DNA from: Rutidosis leptorrhynchoides
Lineage: Eukaryota > Streptophyta > Magnoliopsida > Asterales > Asteraceae
Direction of reading: 5' to 3'
DNA length: 64,000 nt
Assembly: GCF_046630445.1 (NCBI RefSeq)
Contig: NC_092333.1
Span: 711,589,001 to 711,653,000 of the forward strand
Shown here piece after piece: positions 1 through 11,918 of this stretch (positions are counted from its first letter, which is position 1; the number at the start of each line of letters is the position of its first letter). The translations under genes were made by a program, and so were the position numbers. The notes beneath the pieces were generated by a model. The model saw only the letters and a list, made by a program, of their open reading frames with translations. It did not search any database and was not told where the DNA came from.

Positions 1-256
1 TGTTATCGTATTCGCGGAAATTGGCACTTGTGTAAATTTTGTTAAGCTAGAATCAGCTCCAGGGTGTTGCCGCACCGCGACCCCTTTGGGGCGCGCCGCG
101 ACCTTAAACGCATTTTGGTAACAGATTTTTGATGGGTTCTGACCTTCAGCTTTCGTTGTGGGCCGCGCCGCGGTAATTGCCTTACAGGCTTGGCCTGTCC
201 AATTTTTTTTTTAAAAAAATAAAAATTTTGGGATGTTTAACGGGTTGGGTCGTTAC
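1..256 (+). mobile_element. 3' end of a Ty3-type LTR (C-related family)
   Basis: The stretch ends with GGGTTGGGTCGTTACA, the same kind of 3' terminus as the LTR of element C (read on its own strand). It carries GC-rich near-palindromic segments (about 70-105 and 160-175) in otherwise AT-rich DNA, as the C LTRs do. No primer binding site follows, so this is the end of a 3' LTR or of a solo LTR. It abuts the terminal repeat of the DNA transposon at 257-2577, which has lost its outermost bases at exactly this junction, suggesting the LTR element inserted there. The left part lies outside the window. Confidence 0.55.
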
Positions 257-504
257 AAGTTTTTTCTTTGCCCATAAAAGAGTTTAATTTCAATTTAATG
301 CCTAAAAAGGGTGTGATTGAAAAATTGTTGCAATCTTCTATAGTTTCTATTAAAATCCTATAATAATGATGTCATTATTAGGCTAATTCATTTGTTAAGA
401 AAAAATTAAAAAGAAAAAGAAAAAAATCTAAGCCCTTGAGCTGATGTCATTAATCTATTTATTACCCCGTATTAAAAATATAAATACTCACTTTTTGTGC
501 AAAC

Positions 505-564
<60 letters not shown>

Positions 565-2577
565 ATTATAATTATAATTATAATTATAATTATAGTTATT
601 CAAATTCAAAAATGAGTTCTCTTTACGAGATTAATTACGTTATATATGTATACGAAATACACGTCTCAATAAAAGGTTGTAATGTTGGCTTTTTATGACA
701 AGTAAAATAGTAATTGTGATGAAAATTGGAAGATGATAGTGAGAGAATAAATGTAATTCATTTATTCCGATCAAGTTAAGTACATCAACGTGTTTGTAAA
801 AACAACGAGAAGTTTCTTGGTCGGAATCCGTTAGGTCATTAAACTAAATGACTTTAGCGTTTAAATTCACTTAATACCTAAAATATATCATTAAACTGTT
901 TCGTTTAAACAAAGTCGTGATTCCACGGGTCATTTCACTAGTTGAAGTAAAAAAACACATGTGGCATATTTGTTTGCTGAGTTGTATATTACACTTGTCA
1001 AAGGTAAGTGCCACATCATAAATTTTGTTTAATTTAATTTTTAACGTATTGAAAATATTAAAAATATTAAAAATATTAAATAATTTTTTTTATAGATAAA
1101 TATAGATCGAGATCTATGTTTTCATCATCATCATAAATGTTCAGCTCATATCATACATCATCGTCTTTTTGTCTTTGATTTTATTGTCTACCAACTTATC
1201 ATCTTTATTCAATTTCTCTGTATTTTGCAAGTCCCTCCCGGAACCGTAAACACTTTCCGTAGCCGTCACCGGCCTCCGGCATCACGTCGGACTTTCGGTT
1301 AACATCTCCACTCGTCTTCCCTCCACTTTTTAACGTTTTTCTTTACTGCGTTGCTACCTCTCTCTCTCTCTTCTGGTAGAGCGTTTTTTCAAATCTACTA
1401 GCTTTTAGCGGTTCCGGTTAACAGGCGGCAAATATATGTGGTTTGTTTGGTAATCAACGTCAGATATGTCTCTCCACAAATGCTCCACCGGAGAAGAGAG
1501 AGCAAGCGATATCATTAATTTAACCAATGTCTTCGATTTACAATTAGAGATTTAGGAATGTATGTGGTTTGTTTGAGTTCGCCCAATTTGTTTGAGAATC
1601 ATCGTCAGATACTCTTGTTTGATGTGATTTAAATGTACAATGTTAAAATCGATATCATGTTCTTCAAGTTTGAGTTGTGAAAACATATCAATATGAATTT
1701 TACTACAATCTAATCCACAACGTATTCTTTCATTTAGTGTTTGAGTATTGGAAACGAATGTATGCTCTGAAAAGTGAAAACCATCAAGGACAATACCATC
1801 TTAATGAATAGATATATTTGTTTCAGATAACTTTTTGTTTAAGGATAAATATTTGATGATGATAACACCAATTCCAATTATGACGCATTCCTCCGTACTT
1901 TCTCACGGCCACATTGCTTTCTCTCTCCACATTACTTACCACTTCCTCTTATAACACTCTCATAACACACCATTGCCAACCATGACATACTTCCTCCCCA
2001 TCACATACTCCACAAAATTAATTAAATAAATCAAGTTACAAATGCATGAGCTATGGGTACAAGTGAAAACAACAATTCTCTCTCTTCATCCGTGCTCATT
2101 TATGCTTCAATATGAAAAATTTCAGGGCGAGAGAGGTGAGGGCAAGTGAGGGCTTGGTGAGAGCTTGACAATGCTAATGGAGCCCTCGAATGACATGTTT
2201 GATGGAGGCTCCCATGGCTTGCCATTGAAAGTGGTCTAATAATGTGGATATTGAAAGTGGTCTAATAATGTGGATGAAAACAAATGATACAAAAAGTATA
2301 TTAAATAGTATATGAGGTGGAAATACAAAAAAATATAAAAATATGACATGGAAATACAAAAAAATTAAAAAATGACATGGAAATACAAATTATTAATAAA
2401 AAATTAAATAAAAATGCCACATGTCGTTTTTTTTACCTCAATTGTAACAATTTTTCAATCACACACTTTTTTAGAAATTAAATTGAAATTAGACTCCTTT
2501 ATAGGCAAAGAAAAAACTGATATACCATTTATTGAGAAAAAATGATTTTAATATTACCTTTATGGGCAATTTACCCT
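257..2577. mobile_element. Non-autonomous TIR DNA transposon, left end cut by LTR element
   Basis: Bases 259-336 are an inverted copy, with a few mismatches, of 2443-2518. Both arms read GTTTTTTCTTTGCC inward. The right arm continues for about 59 bases to GGGCAATTTACCC near 2577; the matching outer part on the left is missing where the LTR of 1-256 begins. No transposase is recognisable inside. The interior holds an ATT microsatellite, a GC-richer block (about 1230-1500) that may be captured genic sequence, and subterminal ACATGTGGCAT/ATGCCACATGT inverted segments (about 957 and 2413). Superfamily is unassigned because no target duplication can be read. Confidence 0.5.
505..594. repeat. (ATT)n then (AATTAT)n microsatellite
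   Basis: About 19 ATT trinucleotides run into a hexanucleotide-like AATTAT tract. It lies inside the DNA transposon. The tyrosine/asparagine-rich reading frame across it is a by-product. Confidence 0.95.
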
Positions 2578-3069
2578 AGATTATGTGTCGACCGTATTTG
2601 ATTGATTAGGGTTTCATAACAGGTTACCAAAATCACGTCTCTTTTTTTATTATTAAAGTTATGTCATTAATTATCTCCAAGGATATTTTAGGTACATGAT
2701 GGAAGTATTTTAATTTATTAGCTATTATTAATAAGATGATGAATAACTTTTTTTAAGGGTTACAAAGAAAGTTTTGAAAACAATTATTAGTTAATAAAGT
2801 TTCTCTTTTGTTTTTTTATTTTTGGAAAAAAACAAGAAAACTTAAATTGATAAGTTAAGCCTAATCATCAAAAAGATGACTTAGCCCATTACAAACTTGA
2901 CTCTTATTGATCCATTATACATTTGAATTAAAGGTGTATAAGACTTACAATGAATGTTATTAGATCATACGATAAACCTTGCATAATATATTACAAACAT
3001 TTTAAAGAAGAGAAAAGTGAGGGAGCTTGAATTATAGCAGAGTCTATGGGTTTTAGACCCAAATATAGT
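2578..3069. other. AT-rich stretch without recognised gene
   Basis: I see no coding signal, RNA gene or repeat ends here; it is AT-rich intergenic or decayed repeat DNA between the TIR element and the LINE remnant. Confidence 0.5.
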
Positions 3070-4155
3070 ATTAGTGAGAGAGACTTTGACTTTGAACGAT
3101 TTGACTTTTACATTCTTTACTACCGTTGTCCGACACGTGAATTCGTCATTAAATAAGGCGTTGTTTCTAGCGAGCCAAATGTGTCAAATGGTTGCGGGAC
3201 CATATAATCGCCATATTTTCCCCCCGTTGATTCCCATCCCCACAGCCCAATTATGTGTGAGCGAGGCAAGAGAGTACGGCATAACCCATCTAAGAATCTA
3301 CCATCGTGATAAATCCGTCCATATCAAATCAAGCATACCAAACTCGCCCATGTAGGGATTGAATCGACACTTTCATTGACTAAACCGTACACCTTTTGAA
3401 ACCGAATACGTCCCTTTTGTTGCGGGGGACTATATCACTGAATCTGACTTATTGTCCACTAAAACAACTTGCTCACCTCTATACACATTTTTCCATATTA
3501 CACTCAAAACCGGAACCTGAACCTCCTAAAACATAGTTTCTCGAATAGCAACGAAGTGAATATGAAATTAAGCTACCATACGACCAACCATACAAACCCT
3601 ATCCTTACCCCAGAGGCCTCTCGTATTCCAAGATACTAATCTCATTGGTGTTTTTTTAGTAAGAGGTGTCGGTGGCTCACCGTATTACCTCATGTTGCTA
3701 AAGAATTCATTATACGATTTCATATAAGTGACTTCTTTATTAGGGTTAACAAGTTTTGCAATCGGCTTTAAATGTTTTTGGATAGTAATGGGGTCTGTAA
3801 AACCATCCAACCCATCATCATCACTATCATCGACTATCACAGAAGAGTTAAAAGGTTCTTTGTCTAGATTTCCTTCTTTATTCTTTAGAAGTTTTTTCCT
3901 AGCATTCTTTGAGAGGTTTGATTTAGCGTTCAGTAATTTGGGATCAGATTCAAGAGACTCAAGTTGCTTGACTTTTTGAAAATTATTATGAAAACCAGAG
4001 CAAGGGTTCTTGCAATCGGATGTAGGGCAGGAAAGAGAATGGGTTTGTACCTTGGTGGGAGATTTGGTAGAGATTATGGGATTGACCAAAGGTACGAGAT
4101 GGGAGAAATCAGGAGAGGGGGTAAGCCCACTCCCAGTGGGGCGTCGGATCCTCAT
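3070..4155 (-). pseudogene. LINE remnant: ORF1 tail, endonuclease start and 3' zinc-knuckle end
   Basis: On the minus strand, a charged, lysine-rich 156-residue frame (4155-3685) with an acidic VDDSDDDGLDGF stretch is followed at about 3645 by MRLVSWNTRGLWGK, the start of an APE-type endonuclease as found in plant LINEs. The sequence then passes almost directly to IWLARNNALFND (about 3190-3150), typical of the C-terminal zf-RVT region. Nearly all endonuclease and reverse transcriptase sequence is therefore absent, with several frame interruptions. It is the 3' part of the same LINE whose ORF1 pieces lie at 5142-5323 and 6839-7399. It is a dead copy. Confidence 0.6.
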
Positions 4156-4377
4156 CGTCAGTCCAGTTGGAAAATCTGACGGAAACTGACGGCCATTAAC
4201 GAGGCGTCATTTTCCATTAAATCGAGGCGTTAGTTAGTTAATTGACAGAATCAGATATTTTCGTTAGTGCGATGTGACAGGCTGCTATTGATTCGTTCGA
4301 ATTGTGGTTTGACCCCCAACGGTCATCCGACCGTTTGCTTTTTTTTCCCCAAAAAAATAATATATCCCATTTTATCT

Positions 4378-4390
4378 TCTATATATACAT
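4378..4390 (+). promoter_or_regulatory. TATA-like box
   Basis: CTATATATACATA lies about 75-85 bases upstream of the ATG at 4465, a plausible plant core-promoter and 5' UTR spacing. Only position and composition support it. Confidence 0.35.
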
Positions 4391-4464
4391 ATACATCATT
4401 TTTACCATCATCTTCATCACTTTACTCTCAAATATTCATAACATTTTTGTCAAAAAAAATAATT

Positions 4465-4737
4465 ATGTCTAACCCAAATCAAAGACCACCAAACCCCAAC
4501 GATTGGAGATATGGATCGTACATGGGTGGTAGTTCATCGAATCCGAACAATCTTCAACAAATTCCAATCGTTATGCCCAACTATCGTTATCTTACTCCCG
4601 AACAACAACATCAATTTTATATGGAACAACAACACCTTTTCGAGCAACGACGCCTTTTCGACCAACAACATCGGGGCTCTTTTCAATTGATGTTGATGAA
4701 TCTGATGACTCCACTAACGAATCGAGATTCGGTGTAG
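4465..4737 (+). CDS. Short Asn/Gln-rich protein, truncated transposon ORF1-like
   Basis: A 90-residue frame starting MSNPNQRPPNPNDWRYGS. It is rich in Asn, Gln, Pro and Ser, with HQFYMEQQHLFEQRRLFDQQ in the second half. The start is the first ATG in a good A-rich context after a TATA-like box. The composition matches the disordered N-terminal region of Myb/SANT-like proteins encoded by PIF/Harbinger elements, but no Myb domain is reached. The DNA just downstream still looks coding-like in another frame (a Pro/Gln/Arg-rich run), so the ORF is probably a degenerate fragment. A host disordered protein is the alternative. Confidence 0.3.
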   Translation: MSNPNQRPPNPNDWRYGSYMGGSSSNPNNLQQIPIVMPNYRYLTPEQQHQFYMEQQHLFEQRRLFDQQHRGSFQLMLMNLMTPLTNRDSV

Positions 4738-5141
4738 GAAAGTCTCCCACCAAATGATCCGCATAGTCAAGAAGAATCGGTCCCGGAAACTCCTTGACGA
4801 GTTTATGCATTTGGTCGACAAACCACCACAAGAACCCGACGCAACCTACGGAGACGACAACGAAAACTAGTTTACTAGTTTATGTTTTTTTTAATTATTT
4901 TATTTTAAGTTTTTTTTATTTGTAGTTTGTATTTTTTTTTATTTAATGAATTTTCTATTTTTTTTTAAATAATGTGTTAGAAATATAAAGAAAATGTAAA
5001 AATTAAAAAACTTGTGGACCCTACTGAAAACTGATACAAAAAACTGTCACTGACTGTTAAAAAATATCAGAAACTGACCCTGCTGACTGCAAAAAGCGCA
5101 GAAACTGTCTGTGATGTCAGCGTCACAGTAAGAAGTGGTCT

Positions 5142-5323
5142 AAGTTGGTTAGAGGACCAACTTTAGTTCCAGATTTGAATGTAGTATGAGTCTCTTTTGC
5201 AAAATCAGTTTCCAAAAATGACACCTTTAAAAGTACTAGTTGGAACAGGATTAGGCATACCTTTGGAAGTTGTTAAAAATTTGAAGGAGACTAGAGTACA
5301 TGTCAGCACAAAATTCATATTCA
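5142..5323 (-). pseudogene. LINE ORF1 fragment
   Basis: Read on the minus strand after removing the Mutator-like insert, the frame of the 6839-7399 ORF continues through the target duplication into this segment (EFCADMYSSLLQ...) for about 20 residues before a stop. It links the ORF1 part to the LINE 3' part at 3070-4155. It is a decayed fragment. Confidence 0.4.
5314..5323. repeat. Target site duplication, left copy (TTCATATTCA)
   Basis: Identical to 6839-6848; together they bound the Mutator-like element. Confidence 0.8.
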
Positions 5324-6838
5324 AAAAAATTACGCCATTAGTACCTGTGGTTTGTTTACATTATCATGACAACACCTAAACTTTTATTTTTGCATAGTTG
5401 GTACCTAAATTTTGTGTAACTTGCGTGGGTGGTGCCCCTAGCTAACTGCAGTTAAATTTTAATGGTTAACCTTTCACGCATGTGAGGGTATCTTCGTCCG
5501 TTTATACTAATCTTCTCAAATTAAACAAAATCTTCATCCTCTCCAACAAAATCTTCAAACAAAACTCAACATATTCATCTTCTCCAATAAAATCTTCAAA
5601 CAAAACTCAACATTTTCATACATTAAAATCTTTCTCACAGTCTAAGGTGAAACTTAAAAATTGTACCCCGTACTTGTTTATATATCAGGATTCATATCCA
5701 TATATTTATTAGTTAAATAACCCCATTTTATTAGTTAAAAACAAACTACAGCTAACTTATTCGTATTCTCATCATTTCAAGAAAAGATTTATCTTCACCA
5801 AATAGCTGTTCATTTTAAACTAGATATAAATATAAATATAAATATAAATAAATATTCTTACAGAATGTTATGATTGAGGAAGCAAGTTTAGATAGAAATG
5901 ACTATATCAAACATCATATATATTTAAATTTTACAAACCAACATATCTATATCTATTCCATCTTATACGCCCGTGGGTTCTCAATATAGATTTAAATGAT
6001 GATGACCCAATCCATCATCATTCCCAAGATCGCTGAAGGATACATCATCATCAGTTTACAAGAACAAGAACAAAACCTAATCAAATCACAATAACAAACC
6101 CTAATGTACAAGACCAAACCCTAATCATGTTGAAGATTTGAGAAAATCAACGGTGCGGTGAAATTGATGGTGAACAGTTAGAACGAACGACATATTGGTG
6201 AATCTGACGGTGGTGGTAGTTAATCCGGCTGTCAATTGCGGCGGCAGATCAATTTGCAGATCCTCTTTCTCTTTAACGATGGGTTCTCAATTTGTAGATC
6301 CCCCGGTATCATCATCCGTCTTTGAAGACATCGAGATGAACATCACCACATCTAAAATATTAAATCCGACAGTGGTGCAGGTGATTCCGGCCACCGATTG
6401 CGGCGGCGATGGCGGGTGAAATGGTAGAGACGATACTGCCGCTGTTGATGTTGGGTGGTTACCAGATATGCTTTTTTGGTGGTGGACTTAGTTAGAGTTC
6501 ATGATCTTGCTTTTTTGGTGGTGGTGAATTTGTGGTTAGAGTTCCAGATGGTTTTTGTGATTGTGTGTAAATTTTGAGAGAGAGAACGATTTTTGGTTGA
6601 ATGAGATTGAAGCTGTGATGGTTGCTTTAGTTAGGTTACATTATTTATTTTTAATTAAACGAACAAATATACCCTCACATTATGTGAGGGGTTAACCGTT
6701 AAAAGTTCACTGCAGTTAGTCAGGGGTACCAAATACGCAAGTAACACAAAACTTAGATACCAACTACGCAAAAAATAAAGTTTAGGTGTTGTCATGATAA
6801 TGTAAACAAATCACAGGTACCAACGACGTAATTTTTTC
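5324..6838. mobile_element. Mutator-like non-autonomous element with about 190-bp TIRs
   Basis: The first about 190 bases (AAAAAATTACGCCATTAGTA...) recur inverted at the right end (about 6650-6838), with conserved blocks such as GTTTACATTATCATGACAAC. The flanks carry an identical 10-base direct repeat, TTCATATTCA, at 5314-5323 and 6839-6848, as expected for a MULE (usually 9-10 bp). No transposase is present. The interior has an ATAAAT microsatellite (about 5824-5850) and an imperfectly duplicated GGCGGCG-containing segment near 6220 and 6400. It is inserted in the minus-strand LINE ORF1. Confidence 0.8.
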
Positions 6839-6848
6839 TTCATATTCA
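6839..6848. repeat. Target site duplication, right copy (TTCATATTCA)
   Basis: Pairs with 5314-5323. Confidence 0.8.
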
Positions 6849-7399
6849 TTAATGGAAGTTGGTAGATAATCTACTTTCTTCCCACCTTTTTCACTTGCAT
6901 CGATGGGAGTAGATTCAAAATTTGAAAAGTCAATATCCGGTACATAGCACTCGCCGGAGTCAACATGATAATTCACAACCGGTAAGCTGCCGGAATTGGC
7001 CTTGGCCGCCGATAGCATTAACACCTCCGAATTAAAAATGTCTACATCTAGGTTTGAAAATAATGAATCATTGACTAATTGTGGATTATCTTCCTCGACC
7101 CAAACTCCGTAGTTTTTTAAGCCTATGAATTTAGTGAATTGGTATTCATGGATTTCGCCCGGATCGGAGCACTCCATAAAGACATAAGAGAAGCATTCCT
7201 GTGATTTACGATGCGTCGTTATATCAACACACATCATGGAACCATACTTGTTTGCAATAGCTATAACATTATCAACCATACCACACTCATATGGTAAACC
7301 CTGAATTTTTAGCCAAGTGAATTTAAAAAAGGTTCCATTCCTATCTTCCATTGATTGTACCGCTAAGAATTCATCGTCACCCATGGCGGGACCTTGCAT
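6839..7399 (-). pseudogene. LINE ORF1-like protein fragment (DUF4283-like)
   Basis: The minus-strand frame starts MQGPAMGDDEFLAVQSMEDR at 7399 and runs about 187 residues before entering the TIR of the Mutator-like element. The segment FFKFTWLKIQGLPYECGM, followed by IANKYGSMMCVDI and later YGVWVEED, has the pattern of the DUF4283/RNA-binding region of plant LINE ORF1 proteins (W-hydrophobic-GLP, a later GxxxxVD, and a V-V-EE ending). Its neighbours, an endonuclease start and zf-RVT end on the same strand, fit. No zinc knuckle is seen. A host RNA-binding gene fragment is a weaker alternative. Confidence 0.45.
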
Positions 7400-7450
7400 A
7401 GCTCGTGAGAAACCTTCCGAATCTTGACAATGAAAAGTTTCTCTTTTATG

Positions 7451-7685
7451 TGTGAGATGTAATACATAAAACCAAAAATATAATCGATGTACAAGATGAA
7501 GAAAAACGTTACAATACTAAATTGAAGAGAGCTACAAAGTACAAGTATTTAAAGCTAAATAAGATAACAAATGAATCCTAAAAACTTGGATCATTATTCC
7601 ATGTTTCCATCCTTCACACGTTCAATTTACTTGGCCATATCCTGTATTCTCGGTCAACTCCACAACGTCATAATTTGACCCAACA
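7451..7685 (-). repeat. Copia A 3' LTR
   Basis: 235 bases. On the element's strand it begins TGTTGGGTCAAATTATGACG and ends CATCTCACA. It matches 11919-12187, which is somewhat longer (269 bases). Confidence 0.93.
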
Positions 7686-7844
7686 ATCACCCCTTCAAAT
7701 TTGACTTGTGCCCTCAAGATCTTTGACTCCCAAAAGATCCCTCATCTCTGCGAATTTAATCCTTGGTAACGCCTTTGTCAATATGTCGGCCTTTTGTTCT
7801 TTCCCACTAACATGCTCAACTGCAATTAAATCCCTCTTGACACA

Positions 7845-10800
7845 TTAACGTATGAAGTGATAACGAGTATCGATATGTTTTCTCTGTCCATGAAAAACTG
7901 GATTCTTCATTAACTCTATTGCCGACTTGTTATCAACGAGTAAGGTTACCCTCAAGTTACTCCAACCCGTCACATCACTTAACAAATTCTTTAACCAGAT
8001 TGCTTGGCATGCTGCTGAAGTTGCTGCCATGAACTCCGCTTCACACGATGATAATGCCACATTATTCTGTTTATGTGAAGCCCACGTGATAGGACTGTTT
8101 TCAAGGTAACAGACCATACCGGTTGTACCTCTTCGATCATCTTCATCCATCCCATGGCTACTATCGCTATAGCCGATAAGTATTCCTTTTCCACCCCTCT
8201 TATAAACAATCCCATATTGAATTGTTCCTTTCAAATAACGTAAGATATATTTCACAGCCTTCATATGTGTTTCCTTGGGCGCTTGTATATAACGGCTTGC
8301 CACCCCCACCGAGTAGGCTAAATCGGGTCTTGAATGTAATAGATAACACAAGCTACCCACAAGTCTTCTATATTCAGTGGCGTTTACTGCCTTCCCTTCT
8401 AACGGAATTTATGCTCCATTGGGAACTTAACGGCATTGCATTCCCACATACCACATGACTCCAATATTCTTTTTGCATAAGCTGACTGTGATATCTCAAT
8501 CATGCTGTCACTTTGTTTTACTTCAATACCCAAATAGTAACTCAATTTTCCCAAGTCACTCATTTCAAATACTTGCATCATCTTCTCTTTGAACTTCCTT
8601 ATTTCACGCTCACTAGACCCTGTCACTATTATATCATCTACGTAAATTCCAATAATTAAAATGGTTTTTGAGCAGACCTTGTAAATGGCTTGCTCATGTG
8701 CACATCTTTGAAACCCTATTTCTTTGATCGCCTTATCCAATTGAATATTCCAAGCTCATGGAGCTTGGCGTAAATCGTATAGAGCCTTATGAAGTCGATA
8801 CATCATGCTTTCTTTTCATTTGACAACGAACCCATCCGGTTGAGACACGTACACCTCCTCCTTTAATTCACCATTTAAAAATGCCGACTTTACGTCTAAA
8901 TGGTGAATCTCCCAACCTTTCATTGCTGCGATCTCTAGTAATAGACGGATGGTCTCGATTCGTGCTACGGGTGCAAATACTTCATCAAAGTCGATTCCTT
9001 TTCGTTGAACATAGCCCTTTACAACAAGTCGTGCCTTGTGCTTTACGGTTCTTCCTTCTGCATCCTTTTTTACTTTAAAGACCCACTTCAACCCTATGGC
9101 TTTGTGACCATGTGGTAGATAAGTGAGCTCCCAAGTGTGATTTTTTTCGATGGCTTCTAACTCTGCTTTCATAGCTTCCTGCCATGCTTGTACGTTTGCT
9201 GCCTCAACATAATTTGTTGGTCCTTCACCTATAAACATCAACTCGTCATCAGATAAGCCTTAACCGTCAACGTAATCTTCCAACCAACGAGGAGGTTGTC
9301 GGTTACGGGTAGGCGTATGATCATGAATAGGTGAATCCACACTTGCGTTAGATTCATCAGATGTTTGTGCACCACTTGAACTTCCACTTTGAGCATAGGC
9401 TGTTGAACTTGTACTAGGTGTTGAAAGTGCACTTTGACTTGGACTATTTGTGACAAATTCATTGGCAACATAACCTTCTGCTTTACTACTCATATCAACA
9501 ATAAAACATGCATTTGTTGACAAGCTCTCTGTCTCCTCAGAATCTTTCCACACCCATTTTCTTTTTTCATCAAATGTGACATTTCTTGCCACTACCACCT
9601 TATTATCACATGGATTAAACATGCGATATGCCTTGCAACCCGGTTCGACCCCAAGATACACCATAGCTCGGCTTCGATCACTTAACTTCGTTACATGATT
9701 ATCTGTTACTTTCACATATCCGGCACACCCAAATACCTTCACATGTTGAAGTGTCGGTTTGTTCCCCTTTAATGCCTCATAAGGTGTCATTTGCTTTACA
9801 CCTTTTGTTGGAAGCCTATTTAATACATAAACTGAGTGACGAACCGCTTCTCCCCATAATTCGTCCGGTACTTCCATTGTCTTAAGCATTGATCGGGTTG
9901 CCTCCATAACGGTACGGTTTCTTCTCTTAACGACGCCATTTTGTGGTGGTGAATATGGCGCCGTTAGTTGTCTTCTTATACCTTCCTGTTCACAAAAATC
10001 AGAAAACAGTTTGGAGGTGAACTCCCCACCTCGGTCAGTACGCAACCCGGTTAGCTTTAAGGACGTTTCCTGTTCAACTTTTTTTTTAAACGACACAAAC
10101 TTTTCAAAGGCTTCAACTTTAGTTTTCAACATAAATCCCCACATATAGCGACTATAATCATCAACAATCAATAGAAAATATCGATTACCTCCAAGTTTCG
10201 CTGGTGTGATCGGCCCACAGAGGTCAGCGTACACTTGTTCGAGTGGTCTTTCGGCTCGCCATCGGGCTTCTTTTGGAAACGGTTTCTTTGGTTGCTTCCC
10301 AATCATGCACCCTTCACAAACCTGTGATGGATGTTTCACCCTTGGTACACCCCGCACTAGTTCCTCTTGAACCATTGACTCAATGACACGAAAGTTTATG
10401 TGTCCGAGTCGTGCATGCCACAACCATACATCATTTTCTATATTTGCCATCAAGCATACGGGTTTCGATACATTAAGAGCTATTTTATACAAATGGTTTT
10501 GAGATCGTTGTACCTTTAAAATTAGCTGGTCATTTTCATTATGGACCTTCAAATGCTCGCCCACCATTTCGATCCTATAGCCAATCTCTGTTAATTGACC
10601 AAGGCCGATGATGTTGCTTCTCAAGGCTGGAATATAGTAGACATCAGTCACCAACAATTGACTTCCATCTTTACAGTCCACCAATATAGTACCTTTCCTG
10701 CGATGGTAACTTTTGATCCATCTCCAAATCCTACTTGACCAATCTTGTTCTCGTCTAATTCAGCGAAGGCTGACTTCAAATTAGTCATGTGATTACTCGC

Positions 10801-11891
10801 ACCGTTATCCAAATACCATACTTTCTTTGTCGTGTCACCACTATCTTCATACATATTTGGAAATACCTTTTCTTCATTTAATAAGATGAGTGAATTATTT
10901 TCTTCTCCGCATACCGTAAGTAAAAGAGTATGCTCCTCTTCTTGTGTTGTGGTTTGATTTGTTTCATCATTCTTGTCATTCTGACCCTTGCATTCGGACG
11001 CGTAATGTCCATACTTCTCACAGTTGAAACACTTAATGTGTTTCTTATCTTTCGGCCGATGATAATTACCCCCATTATCTCGCTGCCCATTGTAACCGCC
11101 ACGATTGTTTCTGCCACGACCTCTGCCTCGACTACCACTTCGACCACCCCGATCAAAGTGATTTGAACTGCGCCCTCTACCTCCTGAGTTTGAACCACCC
11201 CTTGAATTCTTTTGTGATGAAGACGTCTCTCCCTTCACAAGAAGTAAACTGTTTTCAGTGGTGTTCGTACCATTTGCACGAAGTTTCAAACGATCTTCAT
11301 AGGCTTTCAGCCTACCAATAGCTTCCTCAAATGGCATCTTATCAATATCCGAATACTGCTTAATAGATGCCACCAGTTGGAGGTATTTGTCGGGCACCGA
11401 ATCGAGTAACTTTCTCACGAGCATACTATCTTCGAGAGTGGCTCTCAAACTGTTGTATTTAGAAATCATACCACTGAGTTTCCCTGCAAATCATCAACTG
11501 ATTCGCTGTCTTTCATTCGTAAACCCTCGAATTCACTCTTCAGAGTGTGCAGTCTTGCCTTTTGCACACGCTCAGCACCGAGGTATCGCGTCTTCATTGA
11601 TTCCTAAACGTCCTTCGCCGTCTTATTCTTTGAGATCTGTAACAACACATCTTCTGGTACAGCCTGAAATATGAAAGCCCTAGCTGACTTGCTTTTCTTC
11701 TCGTCCACATCCACCCCGGCCTGTGGTTCTACCGAATCCCATAACCCATGAGCGTCGAGAATGGCTTCCATGCGAATTGCCCAGGTTGTATAATTTGTTG
11801 ATGTTAAAATAGGACATTGGAATGGAACGGAACCTTCTTTTGCTGTATGAGCTATGATCGACATATCTTCAGTTTTTATGTATTTTGGCAT
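7845..11891 (-). pseudogene. Copia A gag-pol coding region (fossil)
   Basis: Reading the minus strand from right to left: gag start (about 11,890, MPKYIKTEDMSIIA), gag body, CCHC knuckle CFNCEKYGHYASEC (about 11,025), protease WYLDNGASNHMT (about 10,810), GAG-pre-integrase and integrase core with HARLGH and CEGCMIGKQPKKPFP (about 10,410-10,270), DDYSRY and PYSPPQNGVVKRRNRT (to about 9,900), reverse transcriptase with [11 protein letters not shown] and YVDDIIV (about 9,030 and 8,640), then RNase H with SSCEAEFMA and KHIDTRYHFIR (to about 7,850). This is the standard copia complement. About five breaks make it non-functional as it stands. Confidence 0.92.
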
Positions 11892-11903
11892 ACAACCAGG
11901 TTA

Positions 11904-11916
11904 GCTCTGGATACCA
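11904..11916 (-). other. Copia A primer binding site
   Basis: On the minus strand TGGTATCCAGAGC lies two bases inside the 5' LTR; it resembles the complement of plant initiator Met-tRNA used by many copia elements. Confidence 0.75.
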
Positions 11917-11918
11917 AT

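Larger units (their letters stand above)
4156..5141 (+). mobile_element. PIF/Harbinger-like DNA transposon derivative inserted in the LINE
   Basis: The block separates two parts of the minus-strand LINE. It has a compact gene-like layout: AT-rich promoter, a TATA-like box near 4378-4388, a short N/Q-rich ORF at 4465, and a T-rich 3' part. The ORF resembles the low-complexity N-terminus of the Myb/SANT-like ORF1 protein of plant PIF/Harbinger elements. Neither clear terminal inverted repeats nor a TTA/TAA target duplication could be read, so class and borders are tentative. Confidence 0.35.

Noticed and set aside
444-698. Poly-tyrosine/asparagine open frame
   Set aside because: Produced by the ATT and AATTAT microsatellite; no protein features.
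3074-3355. 93-aa plus-strand frame
   Set aside because: Antisense to the LINE zf-RVT end (IWLARNNALFND on the minus strand).
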